64,000 nt of DNA from CAYYFV01 sp964451705 (GTDB taxonomy: Bacteria > Patescibacteriota > Gracilibacteria > UBA1369 > GCA-2718715), in NCBI GenBank assembly GCA_964451705.1, contig CAYVIV010000001.1, positions 71,333-135,332 of the forward strand, read 5' to 3'. Shown here piece by piece: positions 47,701 to 55,895 of this stretch (within the stretch, counting starts at the first letter, position 1; the number at the start of each line of letters is the position of its first letter). Under the pieces are notes generated by a model, which was not told the DNA's origin, did no database searches, and saw only the letters and a program-made list of their open reading frames with translations. The position numbers and the translations under genes were made by a program.

Positions 47701-49933
47701 TAAGTGCCTGTGTACTTCCACCTGCGCTAACTGCATTGCTACCACTGGTTCCTAGGATGCCTGGAGTTAGGTTAGATAGTGATTTGATAAAGTTTGTATC
47801 TAGTGGCACTGCTGGTATTAAGTCATTAGTTGATTCTACTTGTATAAGTGCTAAATCTACTATGCCATCTTTAATGTCAGATTTTATAACAAGTTGCTCG
47901 GGGAAAGCGCCATTTATCTCGCTGCCTGCTCGAAAGTCTATTGCTAGGCTTGGCTCGCTATTTACAATTTGGAAATCTTGGTGTAAGCGTAGTTTAATAC
48001 CCTCTTTAACTCTATTTATTTCTTGGTATGTTCTGGCTATAAGGCTTTCTGCGTGCCTTTCTGGTGCACCATCTTCAGAGGCTACCAATAAAGCATCTAG
48101 CAGGCCAACATATTCCTCTAGAGAGGCTTTAATAGAGTCCATGGCATCTGCGTCTACTGCTTGAATATTGGGATGACCTAGTTCTCCTGGGATGTTTGTG
48201 GTGTTATCAATGTGAGTGTTAAAAGTTGCTCCACCACCACCTAGTATATTATCTGCGACTGTGTTCCTTTTTGTTGTTGCTTCACCAGAAACAGCAGCAC
48301 GTTGTGCTTCGGCCTTTTGTGTGAATACAGCTCCTGCTGCCCTAGCTGTGAAAGTTTGCTCTTTGGCTGTTAAAGTAAATTTTATAATTTCTGCAAGGCT
48401 GTTTAATTGCTCTTTTCCGGTATCGAGGATTGGTGTTAGGCCATCTACAATTTCGTTTTGGTTTTCAAGGATGGCTAAGTACTCAATTTGGGCTGTTGCC
48501 AGGGTTGTAAATGTTGCATCGTCACCATTGATTACAGCTGCTTTTGCTTCTGTAACAGCAGCTAGGGCTGCCCCTGCATCTATTCCAAGAGCTAGACGCT
48601 GCGGGTCGGATACTGGTGGTGCTGGTGGTGCTGCTACTTCATCATCATGTAGTGTACCGTACCTAATGGCCAGTTGACCAACGTAGGCAGTAGTGTTGGC
48701 CTCTGTTATGCCTGGTGTTGCTAGGCTAAAACCAAGAATAGCTTCGATAGCCACATTAGCACCATCTGTGAGGATGTTGGCTGTTTCGCTGTCTTCGACT
48801 GCTGTGATAGCTTGTGTAAGTTGAGGGGCTGGGTCTGTTGCTAGATCAGCTGTCGCAGCTATGTTATTAGTTAGTTTAGTACCGCCTTTTAACTCACTTC
48901 CTTGTACAAGGTCTGAGTCTACATAGTCAGTAAGTTCTTCAATAGCATCTCGATATTCGCTAATTTCGGTGTTTACGGCCGCAAGTATATCATCTTGAGT
49001 TTCACCTTGGGTAAAGTCAAGAGCGTCTGTGGCCGCTCCTCGACCTGCTGGGTTCAAGTCTGTACTGATTGCATCAAAGTTAGTTTGGTCGTCACTGTTA
49101 CCAAGGAAGATTGTGGGCTCGATCTGACCTGATAAATCTAGGCTAGAGGCAATTATATTTTTGTTACTAGTCAGGTTGTTTAGACTTGCTGTTGAGGATA
49201 GATTGCTGTTTGTGACTATATGTTCTTGTGTTTCATATCGGGTTTCGAATAGTTTTACTAGGTCGTTTGTGCTAACTAGTGTTGGTGTACCGTCTACATC
49301 GTGCCAATACGCTGGAATGCTGTCTATACTAGCACTGCAACCTGTTTGATAGGCAAAATGATTGATTAATATCACTTTTTGGATATCTTCGTAGCTTATA
49401 AAAGGAGTGACCGCTGCGTCTCCACTTGTTAGATCTAAGCCTAAATTGCCCTCAATTAACGCTGACCGGTTGTCACTTGTAATAGTTTCGTAGAAATTTT
49501 TGATTGCTAGAAAATTTGCAATCTCATCTGGATCTGTTCTATCTGCTAATAAAGCAATTAGTGTATCGTATTGGTCTTCTAAGTTTCCGCTTTCAAAGCC
49601 ATTGCTTTCCCTACAATCGTTTTGGTTATCAAAGAGAGGATTGTCTAATTCATCTGGTGCTTCTCCTCTAAAGAATAGAGCAAAGTTGCCTCCTTCGGCA
49701 CCAGCTTTAAGTTCCATCGAGTCGACCTCGAAACGCTCCTCGCCAATGCTTGTTCTTATGTAGTCTTCAGCGTTACTAAAGTCTTGTGTTCCATCGGCAG
49801 CTGGTGCTGTGACATCAAAGGTTAGGTAGCCTTTGAACATGTCTCCTGTGTTTGTGTATAGCCCGATAATTATAGCTATTGGTACCACAATGGCCCCAAG
49901 TATACCGAGCAATCTACGATTATTTGATTGCAT
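44747..49933 (-). CDS. Giant surface protein (1728 aa), paralog of the 1257-aa protein
   Basis: The largest gene here. N-terminal membrane helix (about 8-25), then MFKGYLTFD. A region with FISYEDIQKVILINHFAYQT matches the paralog's YEDIQK block. Residues about 300-650 are Ala-rich, helical and probably coiled-coil. Beta-rich modules follow; an Asp/Ala linker (DEDADADADGALE) lies near 957. A block with IYFLQVSYAGNQDDRDTRRE and paired Cys is near 1345-1400, then SLH-like modules from about 1500 (IMYLYERNLYRGVQ, NQWWLTPLYSLTGY). The last 40 residues are Tyr/Gln-rich (QQMYPQGQMYSTAHTQY). Strongly acidic. Role unknown, probably a coat protein. Confidence 0.8.
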   Translation of the reverse strand: MQSNNRRLLGILGAIVVPIAIIIGLYTNTGDMFKGYLTFDVTAPAADGTQDFSNAEDYIRTSIGEERFEVDSMELKAGAEGGNFALFFRGEAPDELDNPLFDNQNDCRESNGFESGNLEDQYDTLIALLADRTDPDEIANFLAIKNFYETITSDNRSALIEGNLGLDLTSGDAAVTPFISYEDIQKVILINHFAYQTGCSASIDSIPAYWHDVDGTPTLVSTNDLVKLFETRYETQEHIVTNSNLSSTASLNNLTSNKNIIASSLDLSGQIEPTIFLGNSDDQTNFDAISTDLNPAGRGAATDALDFTQGETQDDILAAVNTEISEYRDAIEELTDYVDSDLVQGSELKGGTKLTNNIAATADLATDPAPQLTQAITAVEDSETANILTDGANVAIEAILGFSLATPGITEANTTAYVGQLAIRYGTLHDDEVAAPPAPPVSDPQRLALGIDAGAALAAVTEAKAAVINGDDATFTTLATAQIEYLAILENQNEIVDGLTPILDTGKEQLNSLAEIIKFTLTAKEQTFTARAAGAVFTQKAEAQRAAVSGEATTKRNTVADNILGGGGATFNTHIDNTTNIPGELGHPNIQAVDADAMDSIKASLEEYVGLLDALLVASEDGAPERHAESLIARTYQEINRVKEGIKLRLHQDFQIVNSEPSLAIDFRAGSEINGAFPEQLVIKSDIKDGIVDLALIQVESTNDLIPAVPLDTNFIKSLSNLTPGILGTSGSNAVSAGGSTQALSIGANLVTKYHTEIQDHNFSSTINLAELNADARNFRGNVNTDLRINPNQPQVLLVRVASDQTDDFEHNYIENSKNKHLEQKVFIYIFRDNIDTTEALVDASVTDGDKDNYTPNENIIITTIPQQPQQGDLTLPARDVTEAYQYGLKPSDNGKTCAVTDDDNELTILGAVVTINENGSITTTNPVPGGLEPGEYNICISIYDDQFENTNTTITIIEADEDADADADGALENQETSIDSQAVTINPKNYSIQLTGTNLTTTASDYKIVTGEAGSLVVHATANSATLTTDGDLTLIFNSKSNHLLPCLENSSCPPYKLAYKNELTGVILNVNKLAISSPLNASVINEENPTVEFECLAGISTLYEVTVTNQATGESNSYQKACTGDSASINNIDSLEKSTGYNVDVSMIVDGQEIINQYTSINFSTSNTYLLSASQVALLPFSCGRTYPDYKNQDGHTIAGDKNVVITGATTACNTTNPFPNATIGANYKIKIEGTTNDQAVPLSVINNGYSANSLVIPTATEQTTKHIVVLIPTSNGYQEVQTASTVLVKTSNSGTDTQTRGGNDTIEDYVDVSIGNTIESGELIDFDINIDEEIDIYFLQVSYAGNQDDRDTRRENKRSMYIYCQDDLTEFLEGRRAQNRMDRYCEDHYQRSLLQGPDSLEVEDFDTSGIEVEGDYDIIIDLIYDANSVSGELAEIDSNTAYADAHGVQLQIGEIVIENAFELENNNYGGHAVGYGTLMGFNPMSPVVQVNTQQCSTVFADLAGRQELCADIMYLYERNLYRGVQMGNNVVSGAYQQAVRAHLFSLVYQLLQTTQNLPPVQVNHGALIGYYSDINQNIVSNPSNQWWLTPLYSLTGYRYIQGDAQYNANPFAPVTQAEAAKLIGMATGLIPQQLAANNPWYADVVAQYIMYGLNINPTAPANMGDIILLLSRSMQIMENPSLYAANNPYMGQQSYAARGLNQQMYPQGQMYSTAHTQYSGYYPAY

Positions 49934-50003
49934 GTTGCATGGTTAAATTTTATATATTTTAATAGGTATAGCGCAAAAATGCGATTACCCAAATAATAGC
50001 TAG

Positions 50004-50024
50004 GCATAGACATATAGTCTATGC
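50004..50024 (+). terminator. Second hairpin upstream of the 1728-residue gene
   Basis: GCATAGAC (50004-50011) and GTCTATGC (50017-50024) make an 8-bp stem followed by TTTTTG on the plus strand. As a terminator it would act on plus-strand transcripts, but no plus-strand gene ends nearby. Confidence 0.4.
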
Positions 50025-50029
50025 TTTTT

Positions 50030-50058
50030 GCAAAAAACCGCTTTACAAAAAGCGGTTT
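50030..50058 (-). terminator. Terminator of the 374-residue gene
   Basis: AAACCGCTTT (50035-50044) and AAAGCGGTTT (50049-50058) form a perfect 10-bp stem with a four-base loop. On the minus strand the stem ends in TTTTTTG. Confidence 0.85.
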
Positions 50059-50088
50059 GCAGCTTTGGCAATTGCTGGATTAATGTTT

Positions 50089-51213
50089 TTAGAGAAAGAG
50101 CACTTCGTACATTAGGTCTACAGCAGTCGATCTTTGGATGTGTCGCATAGGTTCTATGTAGGTTCCTCGTTGTCTCCAAAAGTCAACGATTCGACTATAC
50201 CAAGGACCAGATGCAGCATCTGAAACATTTGCTCCACGGATATTTGCTATAACTTTGGCAAATTCTGCCTCGGATACTATATCAAATGGCCTCAGGCTGG
50301 AGTCGCTGTACCCTTTCATAATACCTTTTTCTATGAGTCTGGCAGCAGCTTGAGTCCACCAGGTGTTTTCTTTTAGGTAAATTTGGCTAATGTCTAGATC
50401 CTTAAATTGTTCTAGCAAGCTCAAGTTGGCCTGTGTACGCAGGTACTGGCTTTGGTTTAGCATACGGTCTGCTAAGACAAAGAATTCAGCACGCTTTAAG
50501 GTATGATCTAAGTTAGCTTTTGGCAGCCTAAATTGTTCTGGAATACGTGTGTTTTGATTTTTCTGACCTGTGAAAATTCCCATTTCTCTAAGAACTGTGA
50601 TTTTCCCACATCTTAGGTTGGTTTTTCTAACATCGTAAAAATAATCTTGGCAGCGTAAGTTACCAGTATCTAGTGTCCGGTTGTTTGGTACCATGGTGTA
50701 TCTACTGCGGCCTGGTCTTTGGAAATTATCAAAGTCCGAAAAGTCGTAGCTATTATACCTGTCTGTTCTTTGGGCTTTTATATTAATTTTGGACTGTGTT
50801 TTAAAACGGACACCTGTTTCCCAAATATAAATTTTTTCTGAACCTGCATTTTTTAGGTATATGCTTGGGCAAGAAACTAGGTTTAATTGGTCTTGGTAAC
50901 AAAAGTCTGATTTTTCGTTATCTATCTCCATGCGTGTATTATCCATTATCTGAAAACCTAGGGGTAACCTATAGTAGCAGTTAGTAGATTGGTATTCATC
51001 ACGGTTGTCGCAATCGACCTTAATATGTTTTACATATTCAGTCGCTCTAATTAATGGTCGTTCGACCATTTGCATATTACCGTAGTAATTTGGGCTCAGC
51101 GCCCCTTTAAATAAATTGGGATTAAGGGTATCTATACTCTTAACACCAAAAACCACAAGTAAGAATGCCACAAAGCCTCCTAATATACGGTTTTCAAATT
51201 TCCTATTCGACAT
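50089..51213 (-). CDS. Membrane-anchored SLH-like surface protein (374 aa)
   Basis: An N-terminal helix (about 10-28) is followed by NLFKGALSPN, the anchor motif also seen in the 1257- and 1728-residue proteins. The middle is beta-rich with several Cys (DCDNRDEYQSTNCYY). From about 186 come SLH-like modules: CQDYFYDV to CGKITVLREMGIFTGQK, then NTWWTQAAARLIEKGIMKGY with SDSSLRPFDIVSEAEFAK, and a weak third one. It is the shortest member of the family and lies upstream of the two giants, separated by a terminator. Likely a coat protein. Confidence 0.8.
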   Translation of the reverse strand: MSNRKFENRILGGFVAFLLVVFGVKSIDTLNPNLFKGALSPNYYGNMQMVERPLIRATEYVKHIKVDCDNRDEYQSTNCYYRLPLGFQIMDNTRMEIDNEKSDFCYQDQLNLVSCPSIYLKNAGSEKIYIWETGVRFKTQSKINIKAQRTDRYNSYDFSDFDNFQRPGRSRYTMVPNNRTLDTGNLRCQDYFYDVRKTNLRCGKITVLREMGIFTGQKNQNTRIPEQFRLPKANLDHTLKRAEFFVLADRMLNQSQYLRTQANLSLLEQFKDLDISQIYLKENTWWTQAAARLIEKGIMKGYSDSSLRPFDIVSEAEFAKVIANIRGANVSDAASGPWYSRIVDFWRQRGTYIEPMRHIQRSTAVDLMYEVLFL

Positions 51214-51247
51214 AGATTCAGTGTTAAATCTTTTAATTTTAACACAT

Positions 51248-52348
51248 TTATCTATTTTTTACAAGCATCTTATATAATTGTTGCCCACAAAGTCGCAAAT
51301 TATACTTGTATGGATTTTTGGGTTTAATGAGATCGTTTGGAATCTTATAGTCCTTAAGCTCTTGAATGTAGTTGAGTCCAATCTTATGAAAGAGTTGTTT
51401 GTAAGGCTGTATTTTTAGACAAATAACAGGAGTTTTGTGGACTAGAGCCTCGTAAATTGGTAGCCCAAAGCCCTCGAATTTAGATGTATACAAGAGTGCT
51501 TTGGATTCTTGTATTAATTTGAATTTTTCCTGGTCACTAATATTAGATAAAAACTCTATATTTGTGAGTTGAAGTTTCTTGGCTGATTTAAAGCAACTTT
51601 GCCCAGAACCAATGATTTTAAACTTATGATCCAAATTTGCCTGCGCAATTTTGTAGATTAACTCTAAGTTCTTACGCTTTTGCAGTGTTTGTATGCAAAG
51701 GATCTGCCTAGTTTTGTTTTTGATTTTATAGTCCGGATGAATCGCCTCTGGCTTGTTTATGCTTGGATACACAATTTTAATGGCTTTCTTACCATAATTT
51801 TTAACTAAAATCCTCCTACTATAGTCTGAGTTGCTTAGCACAAGTCTGGCTTTTTTATATATGTTTTTTGGTCTTATAAGCCAAAAGTATAGTCTTGCCC
51901 GTGCCGACAGGCTGTTTTTACAGTATTTAAAGGCTAAGTCATGAAAATATATAAAACTTTGACTAATTTTACTCAGAGCAAAGGGGCGAATATCTAGGCA
52001 CAAGTATGAAATTTTTTGCTGGTTACGCCTTTTCGACTTAAAATTCAACTTTTTATAGGCTAATTTGTCAATTTTAGGCCAGTTAAAGAATGCCAAGCTT
52101 AAATTCAGCAGTATATTTGGGACTTTTAGGTGTTTGTGTCTAATGTTGCTTTTTTTTAGATAGCTTGCGAGTTTGTCCAAATGAATTTTGGGTTTTTTGA
52201 AACCACTACTAAAAAAGACGATTTCTTGGTCGGATTTTAATTTTTTAACAATCTCATCTATAAACAATCTATTCACTGTCTGAACGCCTCCATATTTGTA
52301 GCTTTGGAGTGGTCGAAGATCAATTATAAATTTCTTTATGCGCGACAT
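51248..52348 (-). CDS. Glycosyltransferase family 4-like
   Basis: GT-B enzyme of 366 residues. The N-terminus FIIDLRPLQSYKYGGVQTVN is the acceptor side. The donor-site block SKFEGFGLPIYEALVHKTPV (with the second Glu of the EX7E motif) is near 270-290, and LQKRKNLELIYKIAQANLDH is typical of GT4. Very basic overall. Its start overlaps the end of the next glycosyltransferase by 29 bases, so they form an operon next to the surface locus; glycosylation of coat proteins is an inference. Confidence 0.85.
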   Translation of the reverse strand: MSRIKKFIIDLRPLQSYKYGGVQTVNRLFIDEIVKKLKSDQEIVFFSSGFKKPKIHLDKLASYLKKSNIRHKHLKVPNILLNLSLAFFNWPKIDKLAYKKLNFKSKRRNQQKISYLCLDIRPFALSKISQSFIYFHDLAFKYCKNSLSARARLYFWLIRPKNIYKKARLVLSNSDYSRRILVKNYGKKAIKIVYPSINKPEAIHPDYKIKNKTRQILCIQTLQKRKNLELIYKIAQANLDHKFKIIGSGQSCFKSAKKLQLTNIEFLSNISDQEKFKLIQESKALLYTSKFEGFGLPIYEALVHKTPVICLKIQPYKQLFHKIGLNYIQELKDYKIPNDLIKPKNPYKYNLRLCGQQLYKMLVKNR

Positions 52349-53444
52349 AGGCAGTATTTACTATTTTTTTAAATTTTTCGATAAATTTTTGGCTTTCAAA
52401 CTCTTTAGCATGATTTTTAATGTATTGTCTGTCAAAGTCAATCCTATCTAGTTTTTCGATTGCCTGATTGAGGCAGTTTACAGTTTGTTCATCAAAGAGA
52501 ATCCCTGTTTTGCCATCTATGAGACTATCACGAATCCCCCCTTTATTATAGGCTATTACTGGGACTCCATAGCTTTGGGCCTCGGCTTGGACTATGCCAA
52601 AATCCTCAATTTGTGGGAAAATAAAGGCCTTGGCGTGAGCAAAATAGTTTTCAAGAGTTTTTCTACTCACAAACCCAAGCAACTTTGTATTGGGACTGGT
52701 GTTGAGTTGTTTGAGTACTGGTAGCATTTCGCCTGTGCCAATTATGACTAGATTTTTTTGAGTTTTATTAAAGGCTTTAACAATCAATTCAAAATGTTTG
52801 TGGGATTTCAATCTACCCACAGCTAGGTAGTAACTACTTTTCTCTGGATTTTTATCGTTGCTAAATTGAGCTTTTGGGATCCCTGGATTCAAAACTACTG
52901 ATTTGGCACCATAGAATTTTTGGATGCGTTTTTGAATATAGCTAGAATTAGCGATAAACTTATCAACCCTTTGGGCTGCTAAATAATCCCAGATCCTTAT
53001 TTTGTGTAATGGGAATTTGGTAAATAGCTTGAGTACTTTGGGGAATTTATACTTATTAATAAAATCAATATAATTGCCCCAAACATAACGCATAGGAGTG
53101 TGACAATAGCAAATATGCAGAGTTTCGACCTTGGTTATGACACCTTTACTACAAGCAAAACTTGAAGAAATTACAATGTCGTATGCAGATAAATCAAAGT
53201 TTTCAAAAGCATACGGCATGAGACTCAAATACAACTGATGTTTGGTCTTAGCAAACGGCAAGTGCTGAATAAAGCTAGTTTTAGGTTTGTATTTAGCAAA
53301 TTGCGGCATAGCTTTTGCGTTGTAGATGCTTGTATATAAATCTGCATTTGGAAAGGCAGTTAATATATCTGCAACAACTTTCTCAGCTCCACCTTGATTT
53401 GTTAGCCAATCTGCCACTACGGCTATTTTTAGATTCTTCTGCAT
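52320..53444 (-). CDS. Glycosyltransferase family 4 (mannosyltransferase-like)
   Basis: 374 residues. N-terminus with VVADWLTNQGGAEKVVADIL, the common G-GGAE start of GT4. It continues with ICYCHTPMRYVWGNY, NSSYIQKRIQKFYGAKS, YLAVGRLKSHKHFELIVKAF and FPQIEDFGIVQAEAQSYGVP (EX7E-type donor site). The CHTPMRY and FGIVQAEA set is typical of enzymes of the WbaZ mannosyltransferase group. Acts on nucleotide sugars at the inner membrane face. Confidence 0.88.
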   Translation of the reverse strand: MQKNLKIAVVADWLTNQGGAEKVVADILTAFPNADLYTSIYNAKAMPQFAKYKPKTSFIQHLPFAKTKHQLYLSLMPYAFENFDLSAYDIVISSSFACSKGVITKVETLHICYCHTPMRYVWGNYIDFINKYKFPKVLKLFTKFPLHKIRIWDYLAAQRVDKFIANSSYIQKRIQKFYGAKSVVLNPGIPKAQFSNDKNPEKSSYYLAVGRLKSHKHFELIVKAFNKTQKNLVIIGTGEMLPVLKQLNTSPNTKLLGFVSRKTLENYFAHAKAFIFPQIEDFGIVQAEAQSYGVPVIAYNKGGIRDSLIDGKTGILFDEQTVNCLNQAIEKLDRIDFDRQYIKNHAKEFESQKFIEKFKKIVNTAYVAHKEIYN

Positions 53445-53519
53445 ATTCTAAAATTAACTACGCGAATACTAGCTTATAATTTAAAATTATGCTATAATTT
53501 TTAGATTAATATAGTTTTT

Positions 53520-54482
53520 ATGGAATTTTTATATTTTGCAGTTGGACTCTTCTTATTGTTCTATGGTTCTAGCTACATTATAGACTCTTCTTTGGCAGTT
53601 GCACATAAGTATTCTTTAAACTCTGTAATTGTTGGTTTAACTTTGGTGGCGCTCGGAACATCTGCTCCAGAATTAGCAATTAATATCTCCAGTAACTTAA
53701 AGGGGGTTTACGACGTTGCCTTTTCCGATGTAATTGGTTCGTCTATTTTTAATAACTTGTTAGTACTAGGTTCAGTCTTGTGTTTTCGTCCGATTGTTGT
53801 AAACCCTAGGCTTCTTGCTCGAGAGATACCTTTTGGACTAGTATCTGGACTTATGTTATTTATCTTAGCCAACGATAGTTTGTTTAACTCCGTTAGCACA
53901 AATGTATTAAGTACCGGAGATGGTATGATTTTTTTACTTGTGTTTGCAGTTTTTCTCTGGATTCTAGCAACCTATAAAGAAGGTTTCTTTGAGACTCAGT
54001 ACACCACCCCTAAATTTGGCCTTGTTAAAGCCACAGTTTTATTTGTAGCTGGTGTTGCTTTGCTAGGTGCCGGTGCCCATATGTTAATTGACTCTGTAAT
54101 AGCACTTTCCGATAAACTTGGTGTTAGTCATAAGTTTTTGGGTGTATCTATGGTGGCTTTTTCTACCTCGGCACCAGAACTTATGACAGCATACTTGGCT
54201 GTTAAAAGAGATGAAGTCGCTTTAGTTTTTGGTAACATTATAGGCTCGAACATTTTTAATGTCCTGTTTATCCTTGGTGTTTCGACTATGTTTGGAGGCA
54301 TGGTTTTTAATGCTCCAGCCCTGAATCTAGACTTGATATTTTTGATTCTTATTAAGCTCTTACTGCTTGTATCGATAATCTTTGCCGCTAAAAAATTCCA
54401 CCTATCTAAGAAAACAGGCTTCTTGTTTTTAGCCTTGTTTGTATCGTACTTAGCTTACTTAGGTTATACCCTTGGTATCTAA
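53520..54482 (+). CDS. Calcium/sodium antiporter (CaCA family, YrbG-like)
   Basis: Exchanges Ca2+ for Na+ or H+ across the membrane. 320 residues, about ten helices, with two inverted alpha-repeats. Repeat one has VGLTLVALGTSAPELAINIS, repeat two GVSMVAFSTSAPELMTAYLA; the Glu residues bind the ion. IIGSNIFNVLFILGVST follows repeat two. Several TATAAT-like elements lie in the 75-base region before the ATG. Confidence 0.93.
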   Translation: MEFLYFAVGLFLLFYGSSYIIDSSLAVAHKYSLNSVIVGLTLVALGTSAPELAINISSNLKGVYDVAFSDVIGSSIFNNLLVLGSVLCFRPIVVNPRLLAREIPFGLVSGLMLFILANDSLFNSVSTNVLSTGDGMIFLLVFAVFLWILATYKEGFFETQYTTPKFGLVKATVLFVAGVALLGAGAHMLIDSVIALSDKLGVSHKFLGVSMVAFSTSAPELMTAYLAVKRDEVALVFGNIIGSNIFNVLFILGVSTMFGGMVFNAPALNLDLIFLILIKLLLLVSIIFAAKKFHLSKKTGFLFLALFVSYLAYLGYTLGI

Positions 54483-54514
54483 GCTTAACTGTAGCTTAGC
54501 TGTAGCTTAACTGT
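54482..54514. repeat. Three tandem 11-bp repeats
   Basis: AGCTTAACTGT, AGCTTAGCTGT, AGCTTAACTGT in direct succession between the convergent antiporter and PrsW genes. One base differs in the middle copy. Confidence 0.7.
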
Positions 54515-54531
54515 GTGTTGGTTGACCTGCT

Positions 54532-55524
54532 TTAGTTTTCTTCTTGTAAAGCGTCGAAGGCTTTGGACTTAAAGATTTTAACTACGTTGTTATCGGGGTC
54601 GCGGCGTTCTAGGCGTTCGCAAATTTCGTAGACCTGTTTGTATTTTTTTTGTTTAAACCAGACGCCAATTAGTTCTAAAACTACGTCTTCATCTTTGCTG
54701 TCCATGGTTGATTTATACTTGTCTGCGAGAATAAAGGTTAAGTTACCTGTTTTTTGACCTAACAAATGTCTTAGGAATAAGAACATGAGAATTACCTGGA
54801 ATATAACAATCAGAATATTAATGTTATTAGGCAGGCTAATTGAGAGCATAGTATTAAAGAAGGCATGCAAACCGAGCGAAAGTGCCAAACCAATCCCTAT
54901 ATATTTACGTCTATGCGAAGCATAATCCAAGATAGAAACCTTTTGACCTTGCCACTTTTTAAAGTCTACAAAGTCTTTTGAGAACTTGGAGACTCCGTAA
55001 TAATAGGCAAAAATTCCAGAAAAGATCAGGTGGGCACAAACTGTAAATACAGATCTAAATATAAATGGAGCAATTAAACCCTCTGTTCCCATGCTATTGA
55101 GAATCCGGACAAAATAAATAATATTCTCACTAAAGGCAAATCCTAATGCCGATAGAATACCCATTTTCAGGGCATCGTTAATTGTTGTAATAATCTCTGG
55201 ATGTCTTTTATCGAGGATTTTGACTATATAAAACTTTACTATTTCTTCTGTGATTCCGACAAAGGCATACAGCAAGACAATCCAGTAGTTACCTGTAATA
55301 ATGCCTTTAATTTTAGCCACAAAATCTAAGTCTGGATTATCGCCAATTAGCGACAAATAAACGTACTGATAAGCTAGAATTGGTAAGACGGTGAGGGTTC
55401 CCCCTAAAAAGACCCAAATATAGGTTTTAAAGTTTTTATCACGTCTTTTCAGGAAGATGGCACTCCAAATTATGGCTGGAACAGCAGCCAATAGTGCACA
55501 TATTCCAATTGAGAATGTGCTCAT
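54532..55524 (-). CDS. prsW: PrsW family intramembrane protease with TPR-like C-terminus
   Basis: Glutamic-type membrane protease (M82). 330 residues, about eight helices. The catalytic motifs are present: VGITEEIVKFYIVK (EE-K), SALGFAFSENIIYFVRI (FSE-N), CAHLIFSGIFAYYYG (H) and LGLHAFFNTML (H). In Bacillus PrsW cuts an anti-sigma factor. The last 75 residues are soluble with a TPR-like VYEICERLERRDPDN, not part of the usual family. Its start sits at the stop of the STAS gene, so it belongs to the RsbW/RsbV operon. Confidence 0.87.
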   Translation of the reverse strand: MSTFSIGICALLAAVPAIIWSAIFLKRRDKNFKTYIWVFLGGTLTVLPILAYQYVYLSLIGDNPDLDFVAKIKGIITGNYWIVLLYAFVGITEEIVKFYIVKILDKRHPEIITTINDALKMGILSALGFAFSENIIYFVRILNSMGTEGLIAPFIFRSVFTVCAHLIFSGIFAYYYGVSKFSKDFVDFKKWQGQKVSILDYASHRRKYIGIGLALSLGLHAFFNTMLSISLPNNINILIVIFQVILMFLFLRHLLGQKTGNLTFILADKYKSTMDSKDEDVVLELIGVWFKQKKYKQVYEICERLERRDPDNNVVKIFKSKAFDALQEEN

Positions 55525-55886
55525 TAGGCCATTAGTTTAGCTTCTTGCATTGTTTGTGTTAGTGGAATCATTTGGTCGATTCCAACTACATTTAAGATAT
55601 CTTTAATATTACTAGCTGCTTTGGTGATAACAATTTTACCACCTTTGGCAGTTACTTGATTGTAGAAATCAGCAATATATCCAATCGACTTGGAATTAAG
55701 GTAGCTGAGGTTTTGCAAGTCAAAAATAACGCTAGTGCCCTTGTCCATGCTGCTAATCATTTCATATATTTTTGGAGCAAAGTTATCCACGTTAGATTCA
55801 TCTAACTGTCCGTCTAGGGTAACGACTTTAATTTTTTTGCTAGGATCATCTATAAGATCCGAAATGGAATATTTTATTTCTGCCAT
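55524..55886 (-). CDS. STAS-domain anti-sigma factor antagonist (RsbV/SpoIIAA-like)
   Basis: 120 residues of one STAS domain. VVTLDGQLDESNVDNFAPKI is the first part. SVIFDLQNLSYLNSKSIGYI is the conserved core with a Ser at the position phosphorylated in SpoIIAA (DSSG there, NSKS here). Ten bases after the kinase-type gene and sharing one base with prsW. Confidence 0.88.
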   Translation of the reverse strand: MAEIKYSISDLIDDPSKKIKVVTLDGQLDESNVDNFAPKIYEMISSMDKGTSVIFDLQNLSYLNSKSIGYIADFYNQVTAKGGKIVITKAASNIKDILNVVGIDQMIPLTQTMQEAKLMA

Positions 55887-55895
55887 GTAAATAGA

